Below are positions 43,645 through 53,193 of a DNA stretch of 64,000 bases, piece after piece (positions within the stretch are counted from its first letter, which is position 1; each line of letters opens with the position of its first letter). The DNA comes from JANQIO01 sp038746745 (GTDB taxonomy: Bacteria > Pseudomonadota > Gammaproteobacteria > Pseudomonadales > Halieaceae), in contig JBCDKJ010000011.1 in the NCBI GenBank assembly GCA_038746745.1, positions 13,062-77,061 on the forward strand. The letters are read 5' to 3'. The translations under genes were made by a program, and so were the position numbers. A model generated the notes under the pieces. The model ran no database searches and had not been told where the DNA came from. It worked only from the letters and a program-made list of their open reading frames with translations.

Positions 43645-44290
43645 GGCTGATAACCTCCCAGCCCATGGCTTTTGCATGCCTTTCCAGGCGGGCGTCTGGA
43701 TCTACTGCCACCGCATGCTCCGCCGCTTCCAATAGCGGTATGTCGTTAAAGGAATCGGAGTAGGCCCAGCTCCCATCCAGCGTGAGGTGGTTAGCATCAA
43801 GCCATTCTCGCAGACGCAGGACTTTGCCTTCGGCATAGGTGGGAATCCCCTCGGGCGCGCCGGTGTAGCGCCCCGCATCAATCTCAACATCGCAGGCCAG
43901 TAATTCAGTAACCCCAAGCTCACGCGCGATGGGTGCAGCTATGAACCTGTTGGTGGCGGTGATGATCAGGAGATCATCACCCGCCTTGCGATGGCGCTGA
44001 ACCAGCGCGGCAGCTTTTGGCAGCATCATCGCTGCAATTTTTTCCTGCATAAATTGTCGATGCCAATTGTCGGCCTCGGCCAGGGTCATGCCAGCTATCG
44101 GTGCCAGGGCGTGTCTCAGATAGGCATCTATGTCCAGTCGCCCGTCCTGGTAATCGGCGTAAAAGGCATCATTGGCGCGGCTGAAAACGTCCGCATCCAC
44201 CAGGTTTTTCTCGCAGGCAAACTGGCCCCAGGCGTGGTCGCTGTCGCCGCCCAGCAGCGTATTATCGAGGTCGAATATGGCGAGAGGCAT
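43634..44290 (-). CDS. HAD-IB phosphatase (SerB-like)
   Basis: Haloacid dehalogenase-type phosphatase of 218 residues from the ATG at 44290. Motif I is IFDLDNTLL with two Asp, motif II is LLIITATNRF, and motif III/IV is WAYSDSFNDIPLLEAAEHAVAVDPD. The helical cap (ANDAFYADYQDGRLDIDAYLRHAL) is typical of the IB group, which includes phosphoserine and histidinol phosphatases; the substrate is uncertain. An earlier ATG at 44362 would overlap the divergent promoter region and lacks conservation. HAD-rppH-ptsP is the pseudomonad order. Confidence 0.9.
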   Translation of the reverse strand: MPLAIFDLDNTLLGGDSDHAWGQFACEKNLVDADVFSRANDAFYADYQDGRLDIDAYLRHALAPIAGMTLAEADNWHRQFMQEKIAAMMLPKAAALVQRHRKAGDDLLIITATNRFIAAPIARELGVTELLACDVEIDAGRYTGAPEGIPTYAEGKVLRLREWLDANHLTLDGSWAYSDSFNDIPLLEAAEHAVAVDPDARLERHAKAMGWEVISLRS

Positions 44291-44412
44291 TGGCTGTTCC
44301 AGCGGTGTGTTGCAATAACGGCGCGCCAGCATAGTCTGTGGACGGCAAATTGTCGCGCCCAAGCGAATTGTGGAACAATGATCGGCCGCTTTGCATTTGG
44401 ACCACAGAGACA

Positions 44413-44907
44413 GTGATAGACGCAGACGGCTTCCGCCCCAACGTTGGCATTATTATCGCCAACGATAATGGCCGCGTGCTGTGGGCCAGACGGGTTGGTC
44501 AGGATGCCTGGCAGTTTCCCCAGGGCGGCATTGCCCAGGGCGAATCACCGGAAGACGCCTTGTTCCGGGAGTTGCATGAAGAAGTGGGCCTGGGTCCAGA
44601 GGCCGTGAAAGTTGTTGCCAGCACTCGCGGCTGGCTGAGATATCGGCTGCCGAAGCGCTATCTGCGCAAAGGTCAAAAGCCGCTGTGTATCGGTCAGAAG
44701 CAGAAGTGGTTTTTACTGCATTTATTGGCAGAAGACGCAGCAGTGCAGGTTGATCAGCACCAGAAGCCGGAGTTCGATCAGTGGCAGTGGGTCAGCTACT
44801 GGTACCCCCTTAGCCAGGTTATCTCCTTCAAACGCGAGGTCTATCGAAGCGCGCTCAAAGAGCTGGCAGCGCCCTGTGGGCGCCTTGCCAACGGGGGTGC
44901 TCGCTAA
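44413..44907 (+). CDS. rppH: RNA pyrophosphohydrolase RppH
   Basis: Nudix enzyme that removes pyrophosphate from the 5' end of mRNAs, starting RNase E-dependent decay. From the GTG at 44413 it has 164 residues: IDADGFRPNVGIIIANDNGRVLWARR, QDAWQFPQGG, and the Nudix box GGIAQGESPEDALFRELHEE. The frame is open upstream, but the family begins with MIDADGFRPNVGI. Its stop is directly followed by the ptsP GTG with no gap, so the two are coupled, as in other gammaproteobacteria. Confidence 0.96.
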   Translation: MIDADGFRPNVGIIIANDNGRVLWARRVGQDAWQFPQGGIAQGESPEDALFRELHEEVGLGPEAVKVVASTRGWLRYRLPKRYLRKGQKPLCIGQKQKWFLLHLLAEDAAVQVDQHQKPEFDQWQWVSYWYPLSQVISFKREVYRSALKELAAPCGRLANGGAR

Positions 44908-47175
44908 GTGCTTGAAATGCTGCGTGCTATTGTCCAGCAGGTCAATACAGCGACTGATCTGGATGATGCACTGCGAATCATCGTGCGCCGGGTGCGCGAT
45001 GCTATGGGCACTGAAGTGTGCACCGTGTATATGTGCGATCCGAAGACCGATCGCTTTATTCTCCGAGCAACGGAAGGTCTCAACAAATCGGAAATCGGCA
45101 AGGCCAGTCTGGCGCCTGGCGAGGGCCTGGTTGGGCAGGTGGCCGAGCGGGAAGAGCCGATTAATCTCGAAGATGCCACTGCACACCCCAGCTTTCACCT
45201 GATACCCGGGATCGGCGAAGAGCGTTTTAGCACTTTTCTCGGCGTTCCTATTATTCACCAGCGTGAAGTGCTGGGCGTATTGGTAGTGCAACAAGCTGAA
45301 CGGCGCCGCTTCGATGAAAGTGAGGAAGCCTTCCTGGTGACCATGTCTGCGCAATTGGCTGGCGTGATTGCCCATGCGCTTGTGACCGGCTCCGTGCAAC
45401 TCGGCGGCGAGGGCAGCGATGCTGCAGTTATCCGCGGTGTACCGGGAGCGCCCGGAATTGCGATCGGGCGTGCGGTGATCGTTTCGCCTGAAGCAGATCT
45501 ATACGCCGTGCCGCAGCGCGAGGCCGCGGATCGGAAAGCGGAGCTGCGCGCTTTCAAGCAGGCATTGCAGGCGGTGCGTCAGGATATTGAAGGTGTGGCA
45601 GAGCAGCTCAGCACTCAGCTGAACCCGGAAGATCACGCGCTTTTTGACGTATATCTGCGAATACTGGATGACGCCACTATTGGCACGGAGGTCGCCAGGC
45701 GCATTAAAGCTGGCCAGTGGGCTCAAGGGGCGCTCAGTGAAGTGATGTTGTCGCATATCCAGCACTTTGAGCGGATGGAGCAAAGCTATCTGCGAGAGCG
45801 CGCGGTAGATGTGAAAGACCTGGGTACGCGAGTACTTGCTTATCTGCAGGCGTCTGAGCAGAGCGTGCAGCGCTTTCCCGCCAAGACTATTTTGGTCGGA
45901 GAGGAACTCACCGCTTCAGTGCTCGGAGAAATTCCGCGGGAAAATCTGGTGGGCATTATTTCGGTGCGAGGTTCCGGCAATTCACATGTGGCGATTCTGG
46001 CGCGAGCCATGGGTGTTCCTACGGTGATGGGGGCCGTGGACCTGCCCTACACCCGACTGCAGGACCAGGAACTCATCATCGATGGCTATAACGGTGAGGT
46101 GCACCTCAATCCTTCCAGTGATTTTCGTATCCGCTTTGAGAGTCTTTTGGCTGAGGACGAGGCCGTATCTCAGGGTCTGGAGGCGCTGCGCGAGTTGCCC
46201 TGCGAAACTCAGGACAAAGTGCGCTTGCCGCTGTGGGTCAATACCGGGCTCATGGCTGATGTATCGCGTTCCCTGGAGCAGGGTGCTGAAGGCGTTGGCC
46301 TGTATCGCACTGAGGTCCCCTTTCTACTGCGGGAGCGATTTCCCAGTGAGGAAGAACAGCGACAGATTTACCGCAGCCAGTTGGAAGCTTTCTCACCTCG
46401 CCCAGTGACCATGAGGACGCTGGATATCGGCGGTGACAAGGCGCTGCCGTATTTCCCGATCGAAGAAGACAATCCCTTTCTGGGGTGGCGCGGTATTCGC
46501 GTCACGCTGGATCATCCGGAAATCTTCCTGGTGCAAACCCGTGCCATGCTCAAAGCCAGTGCCGGGCTGAATAATCTGCGCATCATGCTGCCTATGATCA
46601 CTAACGTGAGTGAACTGGATGAAGCGCTGGAGTTTATCCACCGTGCACACCGCGAGCTGCTGGAGGAAGGAGAAGAGATTGATCTGCCGCCAGTGGGCGT
46701 GATGGTGGAAGTGCCCGCAGCGGTTTACCAAGCCAGGGCATTGGCACAGCGCGTCGACTTTCTGTCGGTGGGTTCTAACGACCTGACGCAGTATCTGCTG
46801 GCTGTCGATCGCAACAATGCGCGGGTGGCTGACCTGTATCACAGCTTTCACCCCGCCGTACTCCAGGCATTGGCAGACGTCGCCGCAGCCGGTCGCGACG
46901 AAGGCACCCAGGTCAGCATTTGTGGCGAGTTAGCCGGTGACCCGGGCGCTGCTGTGCTGCTGTTGGCAATGGGTTACAGCGTGCTGTCCATGAATGCGAC
47001 CAACCTGACGCGGGTGAAGCGCGCGGTTCGGAGCATTGCGCTACCCGATGCGGAGGCGCTGTTAAATGATGTGATGGCCCTGGACAGTGCTGAAGCCGTT
47101 CAACAGCGCCTGGAAGAGTTCCTGCTGTCCCAGGGATTGTCGGTCTTTATTCATGCCCGCCTAGGCGAAAACTGA
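44908..47175 (+). CDS. ptsP: PEP-protein phosphotransferase PtsP (enzyme I of the nitrogen PTS)
   Basis: First phosphotransferase of the nitrogen-related PTS; it takes phosphate from PEP and passes it to NPr. The 755 residues start with a GAF domain (about 1-165, senses glutamine/2-oxoglutarate in relatives). The EI body follows: the phosphorylated His360 in RGSGNSHVAILARAMG, the PEP-binding region VGLYRTEVPFLLRERFPSEEEQ, GGDKALPYFPIEEDNPFLGWRGIR, and SICGELAGDPGAAVLLLAMG. It starts at GTG right after rppH. Its 3' end overlaps the convergent NRDE gene by 29 bases. Confidence 0.97.
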   Translation: MLEMLRAIVQQVNTATDLDDALRIIVRRVRDAMGTEVCTVYMCDPKTDRFILRATEGLNKSEIGKASLAPGEGLVGQVAEREEPINLEDATAHPSFHLIPGIGEERFSTFLGVPIIHQREVLGVLVVQQAERRRFDESEEAFLVTMSAQLAGVIAHALVTGSVQLGGEGSDAAVIRGVPGAPGIAIGRAVIVSPEADLYAVPQREAADRKAELRAFKQALQAVRQDIEGVAEQLSTQLNPEDHALFDVYLRILDDATIGTEVARRIKAGQWAQGALSEVMLSHIQHFERMEQSYLRERAVDVKDLGTRVLAYLQASEQSVQRFPAKTILVGEELTASVLGEIPRENLVGIISVRGSGNSHVAILARAMGVPTVMGAVDLPYTRLQDQELIIDGYNGEVHLNPSSDFRIRFESLLAEDEAVSQGLEALRELPCETQDKVRLPLWVNTGLMADVSRSLEQGAEGVGLYRTEVPFLLRERFPSEEEQRQIYRSQLEAFSPRPVTMRTLDIGGDKALPYFPIEEDNPFLGWRGIRVTLDHPEIFLVQTRAMLKASAGLNNLRIMLPMITNVSELDEALEFIHRAHRELLEEGEEIDLPPVGVMVEVPAAVYQARALAQRVDFLSVGSNDLTQYLLAVDRNNARVADLYHSFHPAVLQALADVAAAGRDEGTQVSICGELAGDPGAAVLLLAMGYSVLSMNATNLTRVKRAVRSIALPDAEALLNDVMALDSAEAVQQRLEEFLLSQGLSVFIHARLGEN

Positions 47176-47917
47176 AGTCACCAACGCCTGCAGGTAACCC
47201 CCCTTCTGCAAATCGCTGCTCCCGCATCCGCACTTCGCCCTGAGTACTAATGCTCAAGGTGGTAGTCGCCCGGGTACCATAGCCGGGCACATTGCTAAAC
47301 GCGGACGAGAGAGCACGCTCCTGCTCCAGTCCAACGCCGGTGTCAGGTAACTGCTGGTCTGGTGCCGGATGCGGGTCGCTCAGCGTTGCTGCCATTGCCT
47401 CGTGATCCAGGGTTTCCTGCAGCAATCGCGATAGGCTCTCCCGGGCGAGGCGTTGCTTGGGCCAGTTGGAGTCCAGCAAGCCATTACTAAGGCTGTAGAC
47501 ACCGGGCATCAGTGTGCGTACTTGTTTTTCGATATTCGAGAAGTAGGCCACCTCGCCGACGTTGCCCACTAACAAGTTGAATCCCGCATACTGATGCGCC
47601 TCGGCGGCAAGGTCGGCCAGATACTGAGTGGGTGTGGCTGTTCCGATCAGAAAGTCCAGCGTCAACATACCCCGAGAGCGCGGATTGGCGGGCGTGTCGG
47701 GCGGATTGCGGTGGTTGGTGATCGCCGCGAAACGTCCGTCGCGAGTAATGCCAAGCCAGGTGCCTCCAGCGATCAGGTCGCGACCTGCCAGTAGCTGCGG
47801 GTACTGCTCCCAGAAAGTGGCCTCTGCTGTAGGACGCGCGTGATATTCATCGCGGTTGGCAACGACCAGAAGCGGATAATCGGCGTGAGTTTGAATGGCG
47901 AGGCTGATCAGGCACAT
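47147..47917 (-). CDS. NRDE/TANGO2 family protein
   Basis: A 256-residue member of the NRDE family. From the ATG at 47917 it opens MCLISLAIQTHADYPLLVVANRDE with the conserved Cys2 and the NRDE motif. FWEQYPQLLAGRDLIAGGTWLGI and FAAITNHRNP follow, all family hallmarks. The Cys at position 2 suggests an N-terminal nucleophile fold with self-processing. The biochemical role is uncertain; eukaryotic TANGO2 has been linked to haem and lipid handling. An upstream ATG at 47986 is unlikely because Cys2 would be internal. It is divergent from lgt. Confidence 0.9.
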   Translation of the reverse strand: MCLISLAIQTHADYPLLVVANRDEYHARPTAEATFWEQYPQLLAGRDLIAGGTWLGITRDGRFAAITNHRNPPDTPANPRSRGMLTLDFLIGTATPTQYLADLAAEAHQYAGFNLLVGNVGEVAYFSNIEKQVRTLMPGVYSLSNGLLDSNWPKQRLARESLSRLLQETLDHEAMAATLSDPHPAPDQQLPDTGVGLEQERALSSAFSNVPGYGTRATTTLSISTQGEVRMREQRFAEGGLPAGVGDFSFRLGGHE

Positions 47918-47984
47918 GTGGTTTGTCAAAGCCGCTGGCGGTGGTCGATAATACCGCGCCCTTCCCCATGGACAACGCCGCTGC

Positions 47985-48803
47985 ATGCTGCCCTACCCTG
48001 AGATCGATCCGGTTGCTGTTGCTATCGGCCCGTTGAAGGTCCACTGGTATGGTCTTGCCTACCTCGCAGGTTTACTGTTCGCAGGCTGGTTGGCAGCGCG
48101 GCGCGCTGCCGCACCGGGTGCGGTGCTGAAGCGCGCGCAGGTCGAAGATATGATTTTCTATTCGGCGCTGGGCGTGGTTCTGGGTGGACGCCTCGGCTAC
48201 ATCTTCTTCTACGGGCTGGGCCGGCTGGTGGAAGATCCTCTCTGGGCCCTGCGAGTCTGGGAAGGGGGTATGTCTTTCCACGGTGGTATGTTGGGCGTGA
48301 TTCTGGCGAATTGGTTTTACGCGCGCAGTATTGGGGTGAATTACGCTGATCTATTGGATTTTGTCGCGCCGCTGGTACCGGTGGGACTGGGGCTTGGCCG
48401 CTTGGGCAACTTTATCGGCCAGGAGCTCTGGGGCCGGGCCACCAGCCCTGACTTTCCTCTCGCCATGATCTTTCCGCGTGACCCGCTGGCGCTGCCGCGG
48501 CATCCCAGCCAGCTCTATCAGGCGACTCTGGAGGGGCTGATCCTGTTTCTGCTGTTGTACTTCTATTCGCGCAAACCAAGGCCGCGGCTCGCCGTGGGTG
48601 GTGTGTTTATGTTGGGTTACGGCTGCGCCAGGTTTGCGGTCGAGTTTGCACGCGAGCCAGATGCCCACCTGAGCAATTTGCTGTTTGGCTGGATGACGCG
48701 AGGCCAACTGCTGTGTCTGCCCATGATAGCCTTCGGTCTGTTTCTTCTTTACAACGCCTACGGAGCCCGCCGCAACGTGTTCGGTGAGCGCCAGCCAGCC
48801 TGA
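47985..48803 (+). CDS. lgt: Prolipoprotein diacylglyceryl transferase
   Basis: Inner-membrane enzyme that attaches diacylglycerol to the lipobox Cys of prolipoproteins. The 272 residues have about seven membrane helices and the family motifs VWEGGMSFHGGMLGVILA (catalytic His) and LGLGRLGNFIGQELWGRATS (Lgt signature), then PRHPSQLYQATLEG. thyA begins 12 bases after its stop. The order lgt-thyA-folA is common in gammaproteobacteria. Confidence 0.97.
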   Translation: MLPYPEIDPVAVAIGPLKVHWYGLAYLAGLLFAGWLAARRAAAPGAVLKRAQVEDMIFYSALGVVLGGRLGYIFFYGLGRLVEDPLWALRVWEGGMSFHGGMLGVILANWFYARSIGVNYADLLDFVAPLVPVGLGLGRLGNFIGQELWGRATSPDFPLAMIFPRDPLALPRHPSQLYQATLEGLILFLLLYFYSRKPRPRLAVGGVFMLGYGCARFAVEFAREPDAHLSNLLFGWMTRGQLLCLPMIAFGLFLLYNAYGARRNVFGERQPA

Positions 48804-48815
48804 ACCGGATTTCGC

Positions 48816-49610
48816 ATGCAGCAGTATCACGACCTTCTACAGCACATTCTCGACACCGGTGTGGACAAGTCCGACCGCACCGGCACTGGCACACGCAGCA
48901 TTTTTGGCTATCAAATGCGTTTTGATCTGTCGGCAGGCTTTCCGCTGGTCACTACCAAAAAGCTGCACCTTCGCTCCATTGTTCATGAATTGCTTTGGTT
49001 CCTCAGTGGCGACACCAATATTCGCTACCTGAAGGAACACGGTGTGAGCATCTGGGATGAATGGGCCGATGAAAACGGCGAGTTAGGTCCTGTGTATGGG
49101 CATCAGTGGCGCTCATGGCCCGCCCCAGATGGCGGCAGCATCGACCAGATAAGCAAGCTGGTAGAGCAAATCCAGAGTAATCCGGATTCCCGGCGCCATA
49201 TTGTCAGTGCCTGGAATGTGGCGGAGGTCGACAGTATGGCGCTGCCCCCATGCCACAGCCTGTTTCAGTTCTACGTGGCTGAGGGACGACTTTCCTGCCA
49301 GTTGTACCAGCGCAGTGCAGACGTGTTCCTCGGGGTGCCGTTTAACATCGCAAGTTATGCCTTACTGACGCTGATGATGGCGCAGGTATGTAATCTGTCT
49401 CCCGGGGACTTTGTACACACCTTCGGCGACGCACATCTCTACAGTAATCATTTTGAGCAGGCCAGACTCCAGTTGACCCGTACCCCTGGACCATTGCCTG
49501 AAATGCGCCTCAATGCTGCTGTCAGCGATCTTTTCAGCTTTCGCTATGAGGACTTTGAGTTGGTCGGCTATGAGGCACAGCCTCACATTCCCGCGCCGGT
49601 TGCCGTATGA
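48816..49610 (+). CDS. thyA: Thymidylate synthase
   Basis: Methylates dUMP to dTMP using methylene-THF, giving dihydrofolate. The 264 residues equal the E. coli length. Catalytic Cys146 lies in ALPPCHSLFQFYV, and the dUMP/folate contacts are RSADVFLGVPFNIASYA and the terminal PHIPAPVAV. It overlaps folA by four bases (ATGA), so the enzyme that regenerates its cofactor is co-translated. Confidence 0.98.
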   Translation: MQQYHDLLQHILDTGVDKSDRTGTGTRSIFGYQMRFDLSAGFPLVTTKKLHLRSIVHELLWFLSGDTNIRYLKEHGVSIWDEWADENGELGPVYGHQWRSWPAPDGGSIDQISKLVEQIQSNPDSRRHIVSAWNVAEVDSMALPPCHSLFQFYVAEGRLSCQLYQRSADVFLGVPFNIASYALLTLMMAQVCNLSPGDFVHTFGDAHLYSNHFEQARLQLTRTPGPLPEMRLNAAVSDLFSFRYEDFELVGYEAQPHIPAPVAV

Positions 49611-50119
49611 AGGTAGCGCTGGTGGCTGCCGTTGCTGACAACGGTGTTATAGGACGAAACAACGCGCTGCCGTGGCGCCTATCAGAAGATCTAAAACACT
49701 TTAAACGTATCACTATGGGCAAGCCGGTGCTGATGGGACGCAGGACCTGGGAATCGATTGGCCGACCGTTGCCCGGTCGCAGCAATATCGTCATCACCCG
49801 GCAAGCGGGATACGCCGCCGACGGGGCCAAAGTCGTCAATAGTTTGGAAGCAGCCATGACGCTGGCTGAGGGCATCGCAGTCATTGATGGCGCCGACGAG
49901 GTCATGGTGATCGGCGGCGCAGAGATTTACGCACTGGCGCTGCTCTCCGCCGAGCGCCTGTACCTCACCGAGGTGCATGCCATGGTTGACGGGGATGCGT
50001 TCTTCCCAGCCTGGGACAGGGCGGCCTGGCAGGAAGCGAATCGACAGTCTTTCGCGGCGGGAGAAGGCGCCGACTACCCTTATAGCTTTGTCACTTACGA
50101 GCCAACACCGGCTCAATAA
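49607..50119 (+). CDS. folA: Dihydrofolate reductase
   Basis: NADPH-dependent enzyme that restores tetrahydrofolate after thymidylate synthesis and is the target of trimethoprim. The 170 residues show VALVAAVADNGVIGRNNALPWRL, DLKHFKRITMGKPVLMGRRTWESIG, VIGGAEIYALAL and the adenine-side RLYLTEVHA. It ends the lgt-thyA-folA group. A 295-base AT-rich gap follows. Confidence 0.97.
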   Translation: MKVALVAAVADNGVIGRNNALPWRLSEDLKHFKRITMGKPVLMGRRTWESIGRPLPGRSNIVITRQAGYAADGAKVVNSLEAAMTLAEGIAVIDGADEVMVIGGAEIYALALLSAERLYLTEVHAMVDGDAFFPAWDRAAWQEANRQSFAAGEGADYPYSFVTYEPTPAQ

Positions 50120-50267
50120 CGAGCAATCGTGTTACCTTCCGGCTCAAAGAGAGGATACTTTGTAACCAATCTACACACCCTCACATCGGCAGTCGGCATG
50201 CGGCAAAGCCTCGAAAGTTGAACCTTTGCACAATCCAACACAATGTTATTAAATTGCTGTCCCTTGT

Positions 50268-50296
50268 TTTACCGACTCTACTTTTTCTTCTATAAC
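50268..50296 (+). promoter_or_regulatory. Candidate promoter of the TonB2-type operon
   Basis: TTTACC (50268-50273), a 17-base spacer and TATAAC (50291-50296), within the AT-rich 295-base gap 50120-50414. It would leave a leader of about 110 bases before the DUF3450 gene. No other gene or structure was seen in this gap. Confidence 0.4.
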
Positions 50297-50414
50297 TAAT
50301 TAGCTGCGTGCGCGCTTACTAGGAATATGTTGAATAAGCCGCGTGAGCAGAGTGAATGAGTAGTGCCTCGAATTATCCAATCAAACCGTCGTTCGAAATA
50401 GGAAACGTACACTA

Positions 50415-51206
50415 ATGAATACGCAACGATTGAAATGTCTGAAGGTCGCTGCAGTGGTGCTGTTGGGGTCCCTGGCTGGGGCAGCATCACTGGCCAACGC
50501 CGACGAGACGCTGCAAGCGATTCTCGACGTCAGTGATCAAACCACTGTCGCGGCACGTAAGTCTCAGCAGAAAATTGACAGGCTTGCAGAAGAAACCCGC
50601 TCTCTGCTGGGTGACTACAAAACAGTCATGAAGCAGGTTGAAGGTCTCAAAGTCTACAACAATCGCTTGCGCAACCAGATCGCTAATCAGGAGCGACGGT
50701 TGGAAGATCTCGAAGCCTCGATTCAAAGCGTGACCATTACTCAGCGACAGATGCCTGGTGTCATCGTTGAAATGATTGATAGCCTCGAGCAGTTTGTAGA
50801 GTTGGACGTTCCCTTCCACATCGAAGAGCGTCGCCAGCGCATCGCCTTTTTGCGCGGCAATCAGGATCGTTCAGATGTTTCCGTTGCGGAGAAGTTCCGC
50901 CAGGTTCTGGAAGCCTACAAAATCGAGAATGAGTACGGTCGCAAGATTGATGCTTATAAAGGTAGCGTTGACATCGGCGGCGTCGAGCGCGACGTGAACT
51001 TCTTCCGCGTAGGCCGTGTTGCCCTGCTTTATCAAACGACTGACACCGAAGTTTCCGGCGCCTGGGATCAGGAAGGCCGGTCCTGGGTAGAGCTTCCCAG
51101 CGGTGAATTTCGCAATGCCATTATGAAGGGACTGCGTATTGCCCGTAAGGAGGCGTCCATTGACCTGCTTACCCTGCCAATTGCCGCGCCGGAGGTAGCT
51201 GAATAA
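50415..51206 (+). CDS. DUF3450 periplasmic protein of a TonB2-type system
   Basis: A 263-residue exported protein. The signal peptide (about 1-29) reads LKVAAVVLLGSLAGAASLANA; a coiled coil follows at about 45-110 (QQKIDRLAEETRSLLGDYKTVMKQVEGL, IANQERRLEDLEASIQS), then the globular DUF3450 body with VGRVALLYQTTDTEVSGAWD. In marine gammaproteobacteria such proteins head operons with TtpC, ExbB, ExbD and TonB. The function is not known; a periplasmic partner of the large TtpC subunit is the simplest view. It ends one base into the next gene (TAATGA). Confidence 0.93.
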   Translation: MNTQRLKCLKVAAVVLLGSLAGAASLANADETLQAILDVSDQTTVAARKSQQKIDRLAEETRSLLGDYKTVMKQVEGLKVYNNRLRNQIANQERRLEDLEASIQSVTITQRQMPGVIVEMIDSLEQFVELDVPFHIEERRQRIAFLRGNQDRSDVSVAEKFRQVLEAYKIENEYGRKIDAYKGSVDIGGVERDVNFFRVGRVALLYQTTDTEVSGAWDQEGRSWVELPSGEFRNAIMKGLRIARKEASIDLLTLPIAAPEVAE

Positions 51207-52654
51207 TGAACGCCATCGTATTGAAAACCGCAGCCAAACGAGCGGCTGCATGCACCATTGGCCTCTTGTTGAGCGCATCTGCTATGCACGCATTGGCGCA
51301 GGAAGCTGCCGAGGCACCGGCCGCCGTCCCTGAAGAGGAGCAGGCTACTTCCCTCGACCAGCTTCTGGAGTTCGTCAAGGAAGGCCGCACTACAGAGGGC
51401 AGAGAAAACCGCGCTCGTGAGCAGCGCTTCCAGGCCGCCAAGGCAGATCAGGCACGCCTGTTAAAAGAAGCGGAGGACGAGCGAGCCCGCCAGGAGCGCA
51501 TCTCACTGCAGCTGGAAGGCGTGTTTGAAGAAAACGAGATCCGTATCGGTGAGAAGCAAAAGCAGCTTAAAGAGCGCCTGGGCACCCTGGCCGAGTTGTT
51601 TGGTCACCTGACGTCGACGGCGGGCGATGCCGCCACCAACTTCGAAAACTCTCTGATCAGCGTACAGCATCCTAACCGGGAGGAGTTTCTTGAAGGCCTG
51701 ATTGCCAAGATGGCGGCAGCCGACAAACTACCCAGCGTTCGTGAGATCGAACGCGTTTGGTTCGAGCTACAGCGCGAGATGACCGAGTCTGGCAAGGTGT
51801 CTAAATTCACCTACGAAGTGTCCAAGCCCAATGGCGATAAAGTCACCCAGGACGTAGTGCGCATTGGTACCTGGAACGTCGTGTCTGAGGAAGGCAAGTA
51901 CCTTACCTACGTACCTGAGAAGGGCAGCCTTGAGGAACTCGCGCGTCAGCCGTCTGGCCCCTACCAGGGTTGGGCAAAAGAACTGGTCGGAGCCAGTAGC
52001 GGCCTGACTAAATTTGGTGTCGACCCCACCGGCCCTGCTGGCGGTGGCTTCCTGTCTGCGTTGATTAACAGCCCGACTCTTGAGGAGCGCTGGCATCAGG
52101 GTGGCTACATTGGCTACGCCATTACTGCGGTGGGTGTGATCGCCTTCTTAATAGCTATCTGGCGCCTTGTTGTGCTGTCTATGATGAGCTCAAAAGTGTC
52201 CGCTCAGCTTAAGGTCAAAGAAGCGCGCACGGATAACCCGTTGGGTCGTGTTCTCAAAGTGCACGAAGAGAACCCCAACATGGATACCGAAACGCTGGAG
52301 CTGAAGCTTGAAGAGGCGATTCTCAAGGAGACGCCCGCGATCGAAAATAGCCTGACGCTGCTCAAGATCATTTCCGCGGTAGCACCGCTGATGGGTCTGC
52401 TGGGCACGGTGACCGGCATGATCATCACCTTCCAGGCCATCACGATTTTTGGTGCTGGCGATCCCAAGGCGATGGCAGGTGGTATTTCCGGCGCGCTGGT
52501 GACCACGGTACTGGGGCTATTGGTGGCCATTCCTACGGTTTTGCTGCACACGATCGTGAATGGACGTGCCCAGCGCATCATTCATATCCTGAATGAGCAG
52601 TCCACCGGGATAATCGCCGAACATACAGACGCCAATCTGAGCGGACAGCAGTAG
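51206..52654 (+). CDS. ttpC: Large MotA/TolQ/ExbB-family protein (TtpC-like)
   Basis: A 482-residue inner-membrane protein. A signal peptide (about 1-32) precedes a long charged coiled coil (about 55-125) and a periplasmic domain. The C-terminal third is an ExbB-like channel unit: helices at about 294-318, 392-420 and 434-460, with ISAVAPLMGLLGTVTGMIITF and GGISGALVTTVLGLLVAIP. This architecture is TtpC, the extra subunit that Vibrio TonB2 systems require. Neighbours on both sides match that system. Confidence 0.93.
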   Translation: MNAIVLKTAAKRAAACTIGLLLSASAMHALAQEAAEAPAAVPEEEQATSLDQLLEFVKEGRTTEGRENRAREQRFQAAKADQARLLKEAEDERARQERISLQLEGVFEENEIRIGEKQKQLKERLGTLAELFGHLTSTAGDAATNFENSLISVQHPNREEFLEGLIAKMAAADKLPSVREIERVWFELQREMTESGKVSKFTYEVSKPNGDKVTQDVVRIGTWNVVSEEGKYLTYVPEKGSLEELARQPSGPYQGWAKELVGASSGLTKFGVDPTGPAGGGFLSALINSPTLEERWHQGGYIGYAITAVGVIAFLIAIWRLVVLSMMSSKVSAQLKVKEARTDNPLGRVLKVHEENPNMDTETLELKLEEAILKETPAIENSLTLLKIISAVAPLMGLLGTVTGMIITFQAITIFGAGDPKAMAGGISGALVTTVLGLLVAIPTVLLHTIVNGRAQRIIHILNEQSTGIIAEHTDANLSGQQ

Positions 52655-52655
52655 C

Positions 52656-53183
52656 GTGCTCTGGTTTGACACTGCCTGGGAGGCTGTTGCCCGCTTCATG
52701 GATATGGGCGGCAACGTGCTCTGGCTGATCGCCATACTGCTCTTTGTCATGTGGGCATTGATCTTTGAGCGTGCCTGGTATTTTTACTCCGGCTGGAAAC
52801 AGGATGCAGCCAGTGCCATCTCGGCCTGGGAGGCACGCCCGGAACGAAGTTCCTGGGCTGCGCATCAGGTCCGCCGTCGCCTCATCGCAGAGCAGGACGA
52901 CCGCATTAATATGTTCCTGCCGGTTATCAAAACCATGGTATCGCTATGTCCCTTGTTGGGCCTGTTAGGCACTGTGACTGGCATGATCGAGGTGTTCAAC
53001 ATTATGGCAGTGACCGGCGGCGGTGATGCCAAGTCGATGGCGGGCGGTGTCTCGCGCGCCACGATACCGACCATGGCAGGTATGGTGGCGGCCCTGTCCG
53101 GCGTCTTTGCCAACACCTACATAACCCGAACAGCCGCACGCGAAAGCCAGTTTCTCAAAGATAATCTAACAACGGACCACTAA
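52656..53183 (+). CDS. exbB: ExbB-type proton channel subunit
   Basis: A 175-residue MotA/TolQ/ExbB protein that, with ExbD, converts proton flow into movement of TonB. Three helices are seen (about 20-40, 93-117 and 130-155); the conserved channel region is VSLCPLLGLLGTVTGMIEVF and MAGGVSRATIPTMAGMVAAL. It is shorter than classic ExbB (about 240), as usual for TonB2 systems. The GTG start lies one base after the ttpC stop. Confidence 0.95.
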   Translation: MLWFDTAWEAVARFMDMGGNVLWLIAILLFVMWALIFERAWYFYSGWKQDAASAISAWEARPERSSWAAHQVRRRLIAEQDDRINMFLPVIKTMVSLCPLLGLLGTVTGMIEVFNIMAVTGGGDAKSMAGGVSRATIPTMAGMVAALSGVFANTYITRTAARESQFLKDNLTTDH

Positions 53184-53193
53184 GAGGCCGATC